From Buttiauxella massiliensis (GTDB taxonomy: Bacteria; Pseudomonadota; Gammaproteobacteria; Enterobacterales; Enterobacteriaceae), in the NCBI RefSeq assembly GCF_902500225.1, contig NZ_LR722650.1:186001-250000 (forward strand): 64,000 bases of DNA, given 5' to 3'. Below are positions 26,875-36,374 of this stretch, piece after piece; the first letter of the stretch is position 1, and the number at the start of each line of letters is the position of its first letter. The position numbers were made by a program, and so were the translations under genes. The notes under the pieces are model-generated. The model saw nothing but the letters and a program-made list of their open reading frames with translations. It ran no database searches and was not told the DNA's origin.

Positions 26875-28062
26875 CTAGGTATTGCGGGCATCAGCACGCA
26901 GAACCGCTGCTTTATCTGTTTTTTCCCATGGAAAAATGTCCCGGCCAAAGTGGCCGTAGCAGGCGGTTTGACGATAACGTGGAACCAGCAAATCCAGCAT
27001 TTGGATAATGCCGTAAACGCTGAGATCAAAATGATGAGTGACCAGTTCCTGAAGGGTTTTGGCGGCAATTTTTTCGCTGCCAAAAGTATTAATTCGAATC
27101 GACACCGGCCGTGGAACGCCAATAGCCCATGCCAGTTGGACTTCACAACGGGTAGCGAGACCCGCAACCACAATGTTTTTTGCGATGTAACGCGCAGCAT
27201 AAGCGGCGGAGCGGTCAACTTTTGAGGGATCTTTACCCGAAAACGCACCGCCACCATGGCAAGCTGCGCCTCCATAGGCATCGACAATAATTTTACGACC
27301 CGTCAGCCCGCAATCCCCAACAGGACCACCAATAACAAATTGCCCGGCAGGGTTAATCAGAAATCGGGTTTCTGGTGTTATCCAGTGAGCAGGAATGACC
27401 GGCTTGACGATCTCCTCGATAACGGCTTCACGCAGTTGCTCAAGTGGAATTTCCGCGCTGTGTTGCGTGGAAACCACAATCGTATCTGCCGACTGTATCT
27501 GACCGTTGCTATAACGCAGGGTCACCTGGCTTTTGGCGTCAGGGCGCAGGAAAGGAAGCCGTTGGGATTTGCGCAGCAGCGCTTGCCGCGCCATTAAACG
27601 ATGGGCGTAAATGAGAGTTGCTGGCATTGCCTCTGCTGTTTCATCGCAGGCATAGCCAAAGGTTATACCCTGGTCACCTGCGCCGAGTAAGTGAGGGGAT
27701 GCATTCGCTATACCATGGGCAATATCTCTCGATTGTTTGCCGAGGATATTCAGCACCGCACAGGTGTTGCCATCAAAGCCAAGATCAGAGTGATCATAAC
27801 CAATCGCTTTAATAGTACTGCGAACGATGGACTCAATATCCACCACTGCAGAGGAGGCGATTTCGCCAGCAATGATAGCAACCCCGGTTTTCACCATGCA
27901 TTCACAGGCGACTTTTGACCACGGGTCTTGAAGCAGATAAGCGTCCAGAATGGCATCGGCTATTTGGTCTGCCATTTTGTCCGGATGCCCTTCGGCCACG
28001 GATTCGGAGGTAAACAGATAATCGTCCAAAGGGGAGGCACTCTGATAAACAGGATTCCCCAT
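26875..28062 (-). CDS. S-adenosylmethionine synthetase, microcompartment-linked paralogue
   Basis: 395 residues, full-length Met[24 protein letters not shown] at the start, [35 protein letters not shown] (phosphate loop) and [16 protein letters not shown] at the end. It forms SAM from methionine and ATP. The N-terminus is about ten residues longer than housekeeping MetK. A TTG at 28074 is in frame, but ATG 28062 is the better start. Placed between a shell protein and the two-component genes, it probably raises SAM supply for the activase. Confidence 0.9.
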   Translation of the reverse strand: MGNPVYQSASPLDDYLFTSESVAEGHPDKMADQIADAILDAYLLQDPWSKVACECMVKTGVAIIAGEIASSAVVDIESIVRSTIKAIGYDHSDLGFDGNTCAVLNILGKQSRDIAHGIANASPHLLGAGDQGITFGYACDETAEAMPATLIYAHRLMARQALLRKSQRLPFLRPDAKSQVTLRYSNGQIQSADTIVVSTQHSAEIPLEQLREAVIEEIVKPVIPAHWITPETRFLINPAGQFVIGGPVGDCGLTGRKIIVDAYGGAACHGGGAFSGKDPSKVDRSAAYAARYIAKNIVVAGLATRCEVQLAWAIGVPRPVSIRINTFGSEKIAAKTLQELVTHHFDLSVYGIIQMLDLLVPRYRQTACYGHFGRDIFPWEKTDKAAVLRADARNT

Positions 28063-28172
28063 CTTAGGCGGCAAACCCAGCTACAGCAGGAAACTATCTT
28101 GTTGGCATGTTGGACTTTTTTGCCTTCCCTACGTCATTCTGCGCAATATTTCCAGAGCGAGCAGTGCGGCGA

Positions 28173-29225
28173 TTAATCACTTTCAGGAGAGACAATTTTA
28201 CGGTAATCAGAGGGGGCCAGACTGGTCTCTTTTTTAAAGATGCGGCAGAAATAATTCGCATCCTGGTAAGATAACTCCAGCGCAATGGTATTAACCTTGA
28301 GGTTACTGAATTGCAGCAGCGATTTCGCAATACTCATTTTCCGGCTGGCAATATAATTTGAAAACCCAGTGCCAATATTTTTCTTAAACGCACGGCTTAA
28401 ATAGCAGGTGCTGACGAAAGATTTGGTGGCGATATCATCAAGTGTAAGATTGTTGAGCACATTCTTTTCGATGTGGAATTTTGCCCGCTCGGTGAAATCC
28501 ATATTGCCGTTGAAATACTTGAGCGCGTGGTCGAACACTTCTTCGCTGATAGTCATCAGCGCTACCATGATTCGGTAATAGGCCGTGCTGCTTAAACCAT
28601 GCTGCGTAATATCCTGAATCAATGCAGCGACTTTTTTCCCGGTCGGTGCCATTTTTTCGCCCTGGTTCACAATATATTGATGCAGTATTTCCAGCATGTC
28701 GGTTACGACTTTCCGCTGGTCGGCAGTCAGCGATTTGCGGGTACAGGCATCGTCGAGTTTCTTAAAGATAAAACTGTGCCATTGGGCGTAATCGCAAGTT
28801 TCGATCAGCTTAATCATGGTCTGTTTTAGCTCTTTGAGCGCGGCAATATCGGCTTCATTAACATCCAAAGTCTTTTTAATAGTTTCGGTGAGAATACTTT
28901 GTTTCACCGGTTTAAGCAGGTAGTCGTCAACTTTCAGGTTCAACATACTGCGCACCAGATCAAAATCGTCATTGGCCGTTGTGACGATCACTTTGGTGTC
29001 ATTGTTTTTGCTCTTTAAATATTCAATAACCTGATTGCCGTTAGGCAACGGGATATTTATATCGACAAACATCATGTCGATCTGTTCTAGCGTATCAATA
29101 AGATGAATGGCTTTTTTCCCGGTGGAAGCTTCATGGATAACCGCGTTATCCACACAACGGGAAATAATGCGCCGTAATGACTCAGACTCAATCGGTTCAT
29201 CTTCCACAATAACAATGTTATACAT
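28173..29225 (-). CDS. Response regulator with AraC-type DNA-binding domain
   Basis: 350 residues: a receiver domain (about 1-120) with phospho-acceptor Asp55 in MMFVDINIP and Lys in DYLLKPVK, a central linker, and a C-terminal AraC/XylS double HTH (about 250-350; LDDIATKSFVSTCYLSRAFKKNIG, VNTIALELSYQDANYFCRIFKKETSLAPSDYRK). It follows its kinase gene by 17 bases. It is the likely activator of both microcompartment arms. Confidence 0.92.
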   Translation of the reverse strand: MYNIVIVEDEPIESESLRRIISRCVDNAVIHEASTGKKAIHLIDTLEQIDMMFVDINIPLPNGNQVIEYLKSKNNDTKVIVTTANDDFDLVRSMLNLKVDDYLLKPVKQSILTETIKKTLDVNEADIAALKELKQTMIKLIETCDYAQWHSFIFKKLDDACTRKSLTADQRKVVTDMLEILHQYIVNQGEKMAPTGKKVAALIQDITQHGLSSTAYYRIMVALMTISEEVFDHALKYFNGNMDFTERAKFHIEKNVLNNLTLDDIATKSFVSTCYLSRAFKKNIGTGFSNYIASRKMSIAKSLLQFSNLKVNTIALELSYQDANYFCRIFKKETSLAPSDYRKIVSPESD

Positions 29226-29242
29226 GCTAACTCTCCGTGTTT

Positions 29243-30472
29243 TCAGGCTTGCAGCATAGGGAATCGCAGTTTGATGGTGGTGCCCATTGTGGGTTGATGA
29301 GCACTGATAATATCCAGTCCATAACTTTCACCAAATAACAAACGCAGACGATTTTGAATATTATTAATACCGATGCTGCCTTTCTGGCGATTCTGATTAC
29401 CTGATAAAATACTGGAAATATCTTCTTGTGAAATGCCATCGCCGTTATCGGTGACTTCGAGAATAACATCTCGGCCATCGTCGATCGCACGTATCAAGAG
29501 GAAGCTGCTGGTATCACGAGGTTCTACCACGTAATTGAAGAAATTTTCGACCAGCGGTTGCAGAATTAAAAACGGGCAGACAATATCAAGGTATTTTGCC
29601 GGGATGTCACACTGGTAATCAAAGCGGTCGCTCATTCTTACCTTTTGGATCGACATATAACTCTTAACATAGTTTATTTCATGGTTCATGGTGATTAAAC
29701 CATGGTTACTCTTGCGTAATAAATAACGCATCATATCAGAGAAGTCATGCACCATTGTTTCGGTCCGTTCGGCATCTTCCAGATACGCCAGGCGCCCGAT
29801 GGTATTTAATACATTAAACAAAAAATGAGGGTTAATCTGATAAGACAACGCTTTAAATTCAGCTTCATGTAATGAACGTTCAATTTCAACTCGTTTTCTC
29901 AGTTCATCAGTAAGTTCCAGATCTTTTTTACGTAGCTCGCGTTGAATATTATTAGCGTGCGCCTGCTCGACTAAATAAGATGAAACATGCAACAGAGTGG
30001 AAGCCGTTGACTCAAAACGTTCATACGGCATTCTTTTAGTGTTGTCATGTAAATTAATTAACCACGGGTTTTCCTGCCAGACTTCATTATTATTTAGAAT
30101 ATAAGGAATGGTTTGCTCTTTTTCTTCTTCAACTTTTACCTGTCCGGAAATAAAAGCACCCAGATAATGGTCGTTAATGGTGATCGGTACGGCAAACTCG
30201 ACAAACCCGCAGTAACAGCGATAAACCACCGGTTTGAGGGTTTCCATCGCGGCGCGGCCCCCGGCGTTGTCGCTTTCATGGCAATGTTTGGCAAGCGTTG
30301 CGTTAAGACGGGAGCGAGCACAAAAATCGGAAAAACCACTTGGGGTTGTCACCGGAATGCCATCGTTGTCGACCACCACGAGGGCAATCATCATCGACTT
30401 GCTAAAATTATCCTGCAACGTCTGAAGCCGTTTGACATCAAGAAATTCGTGTAATTTATACTTATTATTCAT
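29243..30472 (-). CDS. LytS-type histidine kinase with N-terminal PocR sensor domain
   Basis: 409 residues, no obvious membrane segments, so probably cytosolic. Residues about 5-170 match the PocR ligand-binding domain ([33 protein letters not shown]), the domain of PocR, the propanediol-responsive regulator of pdu/cob genes. A coiled-coil linker leads to the kinase core: H-box [22 protein letters not shown]-box LILQPLVEN, and G-box VTDNGDGIS. Three Cys in the sensor part may bind a metal. Sensing of 1,2-propanediol is a sound inference. Start ATG 30472. Confidence 0.9.
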   Translation of the reverse strand: MNNKYKLHEFLDVKRLQTLQDNFSKSMMIALVVVDNDGIPVTTPSGFSDFCARSRLNATLAKHCHESDNAGGRAAMETLKPVVYRCYCGFVEFAVPITINDHYLGAFISGQVKVEEEKEQTIPYILNNNEVWQENPWLINLHDNTKRMPYERFESTASTLLHVSSYLVEQAHANNIQRELRKKDLELTDELRKRVEIERSLHEAEFKALSYQINPHFLFNVLNTIGRLAYLEDAERTETMVHDFSDMMRYLLRKSNHGLITMNHEINYVKSYMSIQKVRMSDRFDYQCDIPAKYLDIVCPFLILQPLVENFFNYVVEPRDTSSFLLIRAIDDGRDVILEVTDNGDGISQEDISSILSGNQNRQKGSIGINNIQNRLRLLFGESYGLDIISAHQPTMGTTIKLRFPMLQA

Positions 30473-30691
30473 TTCAAGTTCCGACCAATTTATTTATTGA
30501 CAGACATTGAAAATATATCTTAAAAGCTCCAGTAAAAAATTGAATCGGGTCACACGCAAGCCAGCATCGATTGAAATACATGTTAAGCTTATTGAATTAA
30601 TGTTAATCAATGTGAATAAATATATGGCAACAATATTTCTACATTTAAGTCAGGGGCGGGCAAATGCCCAAACATTCGCCCGTAAGATTTT

Positions 30692-31921
30692 TTATTTAAC
30701 GGCTAACAGGCAAAGCTTTAATGCCACGTTATAAGATGCTTCAAATGCTCTCAGCGGTAAAAACTCGAACTTAGAATGGAAATTATGCGCGCCCGTGAAG
30801 AAGTTTGGCGTTAATAACCCTTTTGCCGAAAGTGCTGCACCATCGGTGCCACCGCGCATAGGAATGACCTTAGGCTCGATATCTAACGCCTTCATCGCTT
30901 CGAAAATAAGATCAATGGCGCGACGATCGTCTTTAATCGCATTGCTAATATTGCTGTAAGTGTCGCTGATTGAAATATCCACTTTCGCGGTAGGGTGCTG
31001 CGCTGAAATTATTTGCGCCACGTCGCGCAATTGCTGTTTACGCGCTTCAAAACTCAGCGTATCAAAATCACGAATATTGGCTTTCAGTATGGCGTCATTT
31101 TGCGTGGTGTTCATGCCGTTAAACCAAATATACCCTTCGCGGCCTTCGGTATTTTCCGGCGTTTGCTGACGATCGAAATGGCTGATGAAATCATGCGCCA
31201 TTAACAGTGGGTTCACTAAGACGCCTTTTGCTGACATTGGGTGTGCGGTCACACCAGTAAAACGAATTTCTGCGTGTGCGGCATTAAAGTTTTCATACAC
31301 CACTTCACCTAATTCACAGCAATCGATAGTCCAGGCGAAATCAACGTCAAAACGCGCCAAATCCAGCGCTTTAGCACCACATAAACCAATTTCTTCATCA
31401 GGTACAAAGGCGACGACAATATCGCCGTGCTTCATCTCTGGTGTCAGGTTTTCCAGTAGCGTCATCACCACGGTTACGGCAGATTTATTATCTGCGCCGA
31501 GCACACTGGTGCCATCGCTAAAAATTATCTCTTCGTTCGGGTACGCGAGAATTTCCGGGTGTTCAGCGGTGCGCAGCCAGATATCTTGTTGCGGGTTAAG
31601 GCAAAGATCCTCGCCGTTAAAGCGCAGCACTTGCGGGTGAATATCCGGTGAAAGCCCAACATCGACAGTATCGATGTGTGTGATAAACCCAACGCGTGGT
31701 GCGCCGGGAACATTGCCTTTTTTGACCGCAGTGACAGTGGCATGTTCGTCGATAACTACATCGTCAAGACCGAGTTCGCGGAGTTCACTTGCCAGCAATT
31801 GTGCCATTTCATGTTGGCCTGGAGTGCTTGGTAGGGTGCTGGCACCGGCCTGGCTTTGGCTGGTGATCGCCAGATAACGGAAGAAACGTTGTGTTAATTG
31901 TTCTGAGAGTTGTGATGCCAT
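30692..31921 (-). CDS. pepT: Peptidase T (tripeptide aminopeptidase)
   Basis: 409 residues, M20 family di-zinc aminopeptidase that removes the N-terminal residue from tripeptides. Metal ligands are visible in GFITHIDTVD (His, Asp), LGADNKSAV (Asp), VPDEEIGLCGA (catalytic Glu and ligand) and TIDCCELGEVVYENFNAA; the last His is in GAHNFHSKFEFLP. GAGGAAGTC precedes the ATG at 31921, so the upstream ATG at 31948 was rejected. Divergent from E. coli PepT at the N-terminus (MASQLSEQLTQRFF), so it may be a paralogue rather than the sole pepT. Confidence 0.85.
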   Translation of the reverse strand: MASQLSEQLTQRFFRYLAITSQSQAGASTLPSTPGQHEMAQLLASELRELGLDDVVIDEHATVTAVKKGNVPGAPRVGFITHIDTVDVGLSPDIHPQVLRFNGEDLCLNPQQDIWLRTAEHPEILAYPNEEIIFSDGTSVLGADNKSAVTVVMTLLENLTPEMKHGDIVVAFVPDEEIGLCGAKALDLARFDVDFAWTIDCCELGEVVYENFNAAHAEIRFTGVTAHPMSAKGVLVNPLLMAHDFISHFDRQQTPENTEGREGYIWFNGMNTTQNDAILKANIRDFDTLSFEARKQQLRDVAQIISAQHPTAKVDISISDTYSNISNAIKDDRRAIDLIFEAMKALDIEPKVIPMRGGTDGAALSAKGLLTPNFFTGAHNFHSKFEFLPLRAFEASYNVALKLCLLAVK

Positions 31922-32035
31922 GACTTCCTCTTTACTGGATATATTCATTTGTTTGAAATCGACTTTTAATGTTATTTATTAAGCCGCTTTGTACAAGCAC
32001 TATCCTGGGTGAAAATTATAAATAATAGGGCAGGC

Positions 32036-33640
32036 ATGAAAACTTCCATCACAACAACAACCACAAAACTTGCATTGATAATAGCCGCGCTGACAGTCAG
32101 TTCTACTGTTACAGCTAAAACATTAGTTTATTGCTCCGAAGGCTCACCGGAAAACTTTAACCCGCAGTTATATACATCGGGAACCAGTGTTGATGCGAGC
32201 GCTGTACCGGTTTATAACCGCTTAGTAGATTTTAAAGTTGGTACTACCGAGTTACAGCCGAGCCTCGCAGAAAGCTGGGATGTCAGCGAAGATGGCAAAG
32301 TTTATACTTTCAATCTGCGTAAAGGGGTGAAATTCCAGAGTAATAAATACTTCAAACCAAGCCGTGATTTTAACGCTGACGATGTCATTTTCTCGTTTAT
32401 GCGCCAGAAAGATCCAAAACATCCTTATCACAACGTTTCTAATGGAAACTATTCCAATTTTGAAAGTCTCGAGTTTGGCAAATTAATTACCTCGATTGAT
32501 AAAGTTGACGATAATACCGTTCGATTCACGTTGACTCACCCAGAAGCGCCATTTATTGCTGACCTTGGCTGGTATTTCGCCTCGATACTTTCCGCTGAGT
32601 ATGCTGATTCGATGCTAAAAGCAGGCACTCCAGAACGTGTGGATATGGACCCTATCGGCACCGGGCCTTTCCGTCTGGCGCAGTACCAAAAAGACTCACG
32701 CATTCTGTTCACCGCATTCCCTGAATACTGGCAGGGCAAGGCAAAAATCGACAAGCTGGTATTTTCCATTACCCCCGACGCCTCAGTGCGTTTAGCTAAG
32801 CTTGAGAAAAATGAGTGCCAGGTGATGCCATTCCCAAATCCTGCCGATTTGCCGCGCATGAAGGAAAATGCTGACATCAACCTGATGCAAAAAGCGGGGC
32901 TAAATACCGGTTTCCTCGCATTCAATACCCAAAAAGCACCGACGGATAATGTGAAAGTACGCCAGGCGCTGGCAATGGCTATTAACAAGCCGGCGATTAT
33001 TGACGCGGTATTCCGTGGCACCGGAACGGCTGCGAAAAATCTGCTGCCACCAGGCGTGTGGAGTGCTGATGATTCGCTCAAAGATTACGAATACGACCCG
33101 GAAAAAGCCAAAGCGTTACTCACAGAGGCGGGCTTTGCTAATGGCCTGACCATCGATCTGTGGGCGATGCCGGTACAGCGTCCGTATAACCCTAACGCTA
33201 AGCGGATGGCGGAGATGATTCAGGCCGACTGGGCGAAAATTGGCGTCACGGCAAAAGTTGTCACCTTTGAGTGGGGCGAGTATTTAAAACGTGTGAAAAG
33301 TGGTGAGCATCAGGCGGCGTTGATGGGGTGGACCACGGCCACAGGGGATCCGGACAATTTCTTCGGCCCACTGTTTACCTGTCGTTCAGCGGATGGCGGC
33401 TCTAACTCGGCAAAATGGTGTTATCAGCCATTTGATAAGTTGATTCTTGAAGCGCGTACTTCAAGCGATCACGAAAAACGCGTGGCACTGTACAAAGAAG
33501 CACAGCAGATGATGCATGACCAAATGCCTGCGGTGATGATTGCTCACTCGACGATTTTTGAGCCGGTTCGCAAAGAAGTGACCGGCTATGAAGTCGATCC
33601 GTTTGGTAAGCACATTTTCTATCAGGTGGATGTGAAGTAA
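32036..33640 (+). CDS. DppA-like dipeptide/peptide ABC substrate-binding protein
   Basis: 534 residues with a signal peptide (LALIIAALTVSSTVTA, then KTLVYCSEGSPE). Family 5 periplasmic binding protein close to E. coli DppA: TLVYCSEGSPE, FNADDV, LEKNECQVMPFPNPAD, and WAMPVQRPYNPN. It should bind dipeptides (DppA also binds haem). No permease or ATPase genes accompany it, so it would have to use the transporter of another locus. ATG 32036 preceded by AGGGCAGG was preferred over GTG 32009. Next to peptidase pepT, which suggests peptide use. A paralogue lies at 55009. Confidence 0.9.
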   Translation: MKTSITTTTTKLALIIAALTVSSTVTAKTLVYCSEGSPENFNPQLYTSGTSVDASAVPVYNRLVDFKVGTTELQPSLAESWDVSEDGKVYTFNLRKGVKFQSNKYFKPSRDFNADDVIFSFMRQKDPKHPYHNVSNGNYSNFESLEFGKLITSIDKVDDNTVRFTLTHPEAPFIADLGWYFASILSAEYADSMLKAGTPERVDMDPIGTGPFRLAQYQKDSRILFTAFPEYWQGKAKIDKLVFSITPDASVRLAKLEKNECQVMPFPNPADLPRMKENADINLMQKAGLNTGFLAFNTQKAPTDNVKVRQALAMAINKPAIIDAVFRGTGTAAKNLLPPGVWSADDSLKDYEYDPEKAKALLTEAGFANGLTIDLWAMPVQRPYNPNAKRMAEMIQADWAKIGVTAKVVTFEWGEYLKRVKSGEHQAALMGWTTATGDPDNFFGPLFTCRSADGGSNSAKWCYQPFDKLILEARTSSDHEKRVALYKEAQQMMHDQMPAVMIAHSTIFEPVRKEVTGYEVDPFGKHIFYQVDVK

Positions 33641-33645
33641 CTGAA

Positions 33646-33675
33646 AACGGGTGCGATTAGCACCCGTTATTTTAT
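33646..33675 (+). terminator. Terminator after the DppA-like gene
   Basis: AACGGGTGC (33646-33654) and GCACCCGTT (33660-33668) followed by ATTTTAT. It may also serve the convergent dehydrogenase gene. Confidence 0.75.
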
Positions 33676-33678
33676 GGC

Positions 33679-36069
33679 TTATTTCGCGTCTGGCAACGCG
33701 TAAGCAATGATGTAATCACCACGGTCAGGAGACTGACGTGCACCGCCTGCGTTAATCACGATGTACTGTTTACCGGTTTTTGGTGACACATAGGTCATCG
33801 GCCCTGATTGGCTACCAACAGGCAGTCGGGATTTCCAGATTTCCTTGCCGTTTGCGGTATCAAACGCGCGCAGATAGAAATCTTGCGTGCCCGCGAAGAA
33901 CAACAGACCAGACTGTGTCGACAGCGATGCACCAAGCGTAGGCATGCCAATTGGAATCGGTAAATGCATACGAATCCCGAGTGGCCCGGTGTCTTGTACC
34001 GTACCCACCGGAACCTGCCAGACAACTTTCCCTGACTTCAGATCCACCGCCGACATCGTGCCAAACGGTGGTTTCTGACATGGAATACCCAGAGGTGAAA
34101 GGAAACGCTCACGCATTGCGCCGAACGGTGTGCCGTCCATTGGAACGATACCCATCTCGATACCGCTGGCGTTTTTCGCCACATTGGCACGAGGCACCAT
34201 GTAGTTTGCAAGACCCAGACGCATATCGTTGACGAACATCAGGCTGTTATTCGGGTCAACAGAAACGCTGCCCCAGTTCATCCCACCCAGCGAGCCTGGA
34301 TATTGCAAAGAGCGGTCAAGACCCGGCGGCGTGTAGACACCTTCGTGGCGCATGCCTTTGAACTCGATACGACAAATCAGCAGATCGATTGGTGTCGCAC
34401 CCCACATATCCGATTCAGTCAGTGTTTCGTTGCCAATCATGGGCATCCCGACCGAATACGGCTGGGTTTTCGAATAACGCTCACCTTCGATATTGCCCTG
34501 TGGCACAGGACGTTCTTCTACCTTCGCTACCGGCTCGCCAGTCTCGCGGTTGAGCATGAAAATCATGCCCTGTTTGGAGGTCTGAACAATCACTGGCGTA
34601 GTGCTGCCTTTACCATCGGGTAAATCATAAAGCAGTGGCTGTGATGGTAAATCGAAATCCCACAAATCGTGGTGCGTGGTCTGGAAATGCCAGTGCACTT
34701 TGCCCGTTGTTGCTTCAACTGCAACAATAGATGAGCTGTATTTATCGTCCTGTGCAGTACGCGTTCCACCAAAGAAATCAGGTGTGGCGTTACCAGTAGG
34801 CAGGTAAATCAGGTCTAGTTTTGCATCATAAGACATGGCAGACCAGACGTTTGGTGTGCCACGTGTATAAGTCTGGCCTTCAGGTGGCAACCCTGTGATA
34901 GCCGGATTACCCGGATCCCATGCCCAGGCCAGTTTACCGGTGTGAACGTCATAAGCGCGTACCACACCCGGAGGCTCACCGGTGGAGAAGTTATCTGCCA
35001 CACGACCACCGACGACCACCACGTTACCGGCAACAAGAGGTGTAGAGGTTTGCTGGTAATAGCCTGGTTTAACTTCACCCATGCCAGCTTTCAGGTCGAC
35101 CGTACCGTGGTCGCCAAAGTCTTCGCACAACTTGCCGTTATCAGCGTTGATCGCAATTAAGCGCGCATCGGTAGTAGGCAGGAAAAGACGGCGAGGGCAT
35201 GCAGCGGGCTGCGCTGGTTCGGCAAGAGTAGCGGCAGCCTGTTGAGTCGTTTCTTCGAAATAGCCTAAACCACGGCAGCGCTGCCAGTTCGGTGCTGTAG
35301 CTTTACTGTCATAGCGCCATTTTTCTTTACCGGAGTCGACATCCAATGCCAGCACCTTGCTATACGGTGTGCAGACAAAAAGTGTGTCGCCAACCTGTAA
35401 CGGAGTGTTCTGGTCTTCAGCGCCTGAGCCGTTGCTTTGGGGAATATCACCCGTATGCGCGGTCCAGGCTACTTGCAACTCCGAGACATTACCCTTGTTG
35501 ATTTGATCAAGGGCGGCAAAACGGTCGCCGTGGGTGGTATTGCCCCAGTGCTTCCAGTCTTTTTGTACTTCATCAGGTGCGACGGGTTTTACCGGGACCT
35601 CTTCATTGGCGGTAACTTGCACCTGCGGCACAAACATCCAGCCTGCGCTTACCAACATACAAATTGCGAGCAGGGCCGCAATGCCATATGCCGGCCCTTT
35701 TTTTACCGGAGCCGTGCTTTTGGCAGCGCGTAAAATGGGCCATGCAATGGCAGCAAGGAAGGCGAGCACCGCAAGGGTAAACAGGCGCGAGAACAGCGGC
35801 CAGAAGTCCCAACCGGCCTCGCTAATTGCCCAATATATTGAGCAGACAAATGCCAGGCCATAGAGCACCAGCCCGGCGATTTTCTTCTTGATAATCAAAA
35901 TGGCGGAAATGAGCATCACAATGCCCATCAGCAAGAAATACCAACTGCCGCCCAGGGCAATTAAATAAGCCCCACCAATACCGATCGCGAGGCCAATAAG
36001 TGCCATTAGCCCGCCAAGAACCCACAGCAGCCCAAGTGCCAGGCCGCGCGGGGGGGTAAGATTTGCCAT
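33679..36069 (-). CDS. gcd: Membrane-bound PQQ-dependent dehydrogenase, glucose/quinate family
   Basis: 796 residues. The first ~140 form five membrane helices (GLLWVLGGLMALIGLAIG, ALGGSWYFLLMGIVMLIS and so on), the rest is a periplasmic eight-bladed PQQ propeller with W-motifs. It oxidises glucose to gluconolactone and passes electrons to ubiquinone; quinate or shikimate remain possible since identity with E. coli Gcd is only moderate. Asp and His residues of the active site region (TTHHDLWDFDLPSQP) are present. AGGAG precedes ATG 36069. No pqq biosynthesis genes appear in this window, so cofactor supply is unknown. Confidence 0.88.
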   Translation of the reverse strand: MANLTPPRGLALGLLWVLGGLMALIGLAIGIGGAYLIALGGSWYFLLMGIVMLISAILIIKKKIAGLVLYGLAFVCSIYWAISEAGWDFWPLFSRLFTLAVLAFLAAIAWPILRAAKSTAPVKKGPAYGIAALLAICMLVSAGWMFVPQVQVTANEEVPVKPVAPDEVQKDWKHWGNTTHGDRFAALDQINKGNVSELQVAWTAHTGDIPQSNGSGAEDQNTPLQVGDTLFVCTPYSKVLALDVDSGKEKWRYDSKATAPNWQRCRGLGYFEETTQQAAATLAEPAQPAACPRRLFLPTTDARLIAINADNGKLCEDFGDHGTVDLKAGMGEVKPGYYQQTSTPLVAGNVVVVGGRVADNFSTGEPPGVVRAYDVHTGKLAWAWDPGNPAITGLPPEGQTYTRGTPNVWSAMSYDAKLDLIYLPTGNATPDFFGGTRTAQDDKYSSSIVAVEATTGKVHWHFQTTHHDLWDFDLPSQPLLYDLPDGKGSTTPVIVQTSKQGMIFMLNRETGEPVAKVEERPVPQGNIEGERYSKTQPYSVGMPMIGNETLTESDMWGATPIDLLICRIEFKGMRHEGVYTPPGLDRSLQYPGSLGGMNWGSVSVDPNNSLMFVNDMRLGLANYMVPRANVAKNASGIEMGIVPMDGTPFGAMRERFLSPLGIPCQKPPFGTMSAVDLKSGKVVWQVPVGTVQDTGPLGIRMHLPIPIGMPTLGASLSTQSGLLFFAGTQDFYLRAFDTANGKEIWKSRLPVGSQSGPMTYVSPKTGKQYIVINAGGARQSPDRGDYIIAYALPDAK

Positions 36070-36374
36070 AACATTCTCCTGTTGAAGCGTGTTCCTTCAG
36101 CTTCATATGCAACAACGTCTCCTTGTCGCAGGAGATCGTCTGATTTGTACCTTTGGGTATAAACAAAAACGCATGTGGTGACTGTATTTAGCGTTATCTC
36201 GAAAGTGATTTACGCATAACGAACCAAATGGTTAATGCTGGGGTATCATAATCTTCCGTTATGGTATTGCAAAGTTGTTAATGAGAAATCGCGCATTTAT
36301 TGCGAATTAGTAGCGGAATGGGTTGGGGGGTCGGGTAGCGTGGGCTACCCGACAAATGCAGAGTAACGGGAGGT
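36070..36374. other. Intergenic region between gcd and the YdeP-like gene
   Basis: 305 bases without a gene. It holds the upstream region of gcd and a GC-rich hairpin, GTCGGGTAGC (36330-36339) with GCTACCCGAC (36344-36353), 22 bases after the YdeP-like stop. The hairpin lacks a U-run on either strand. Confidence 0.5.
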
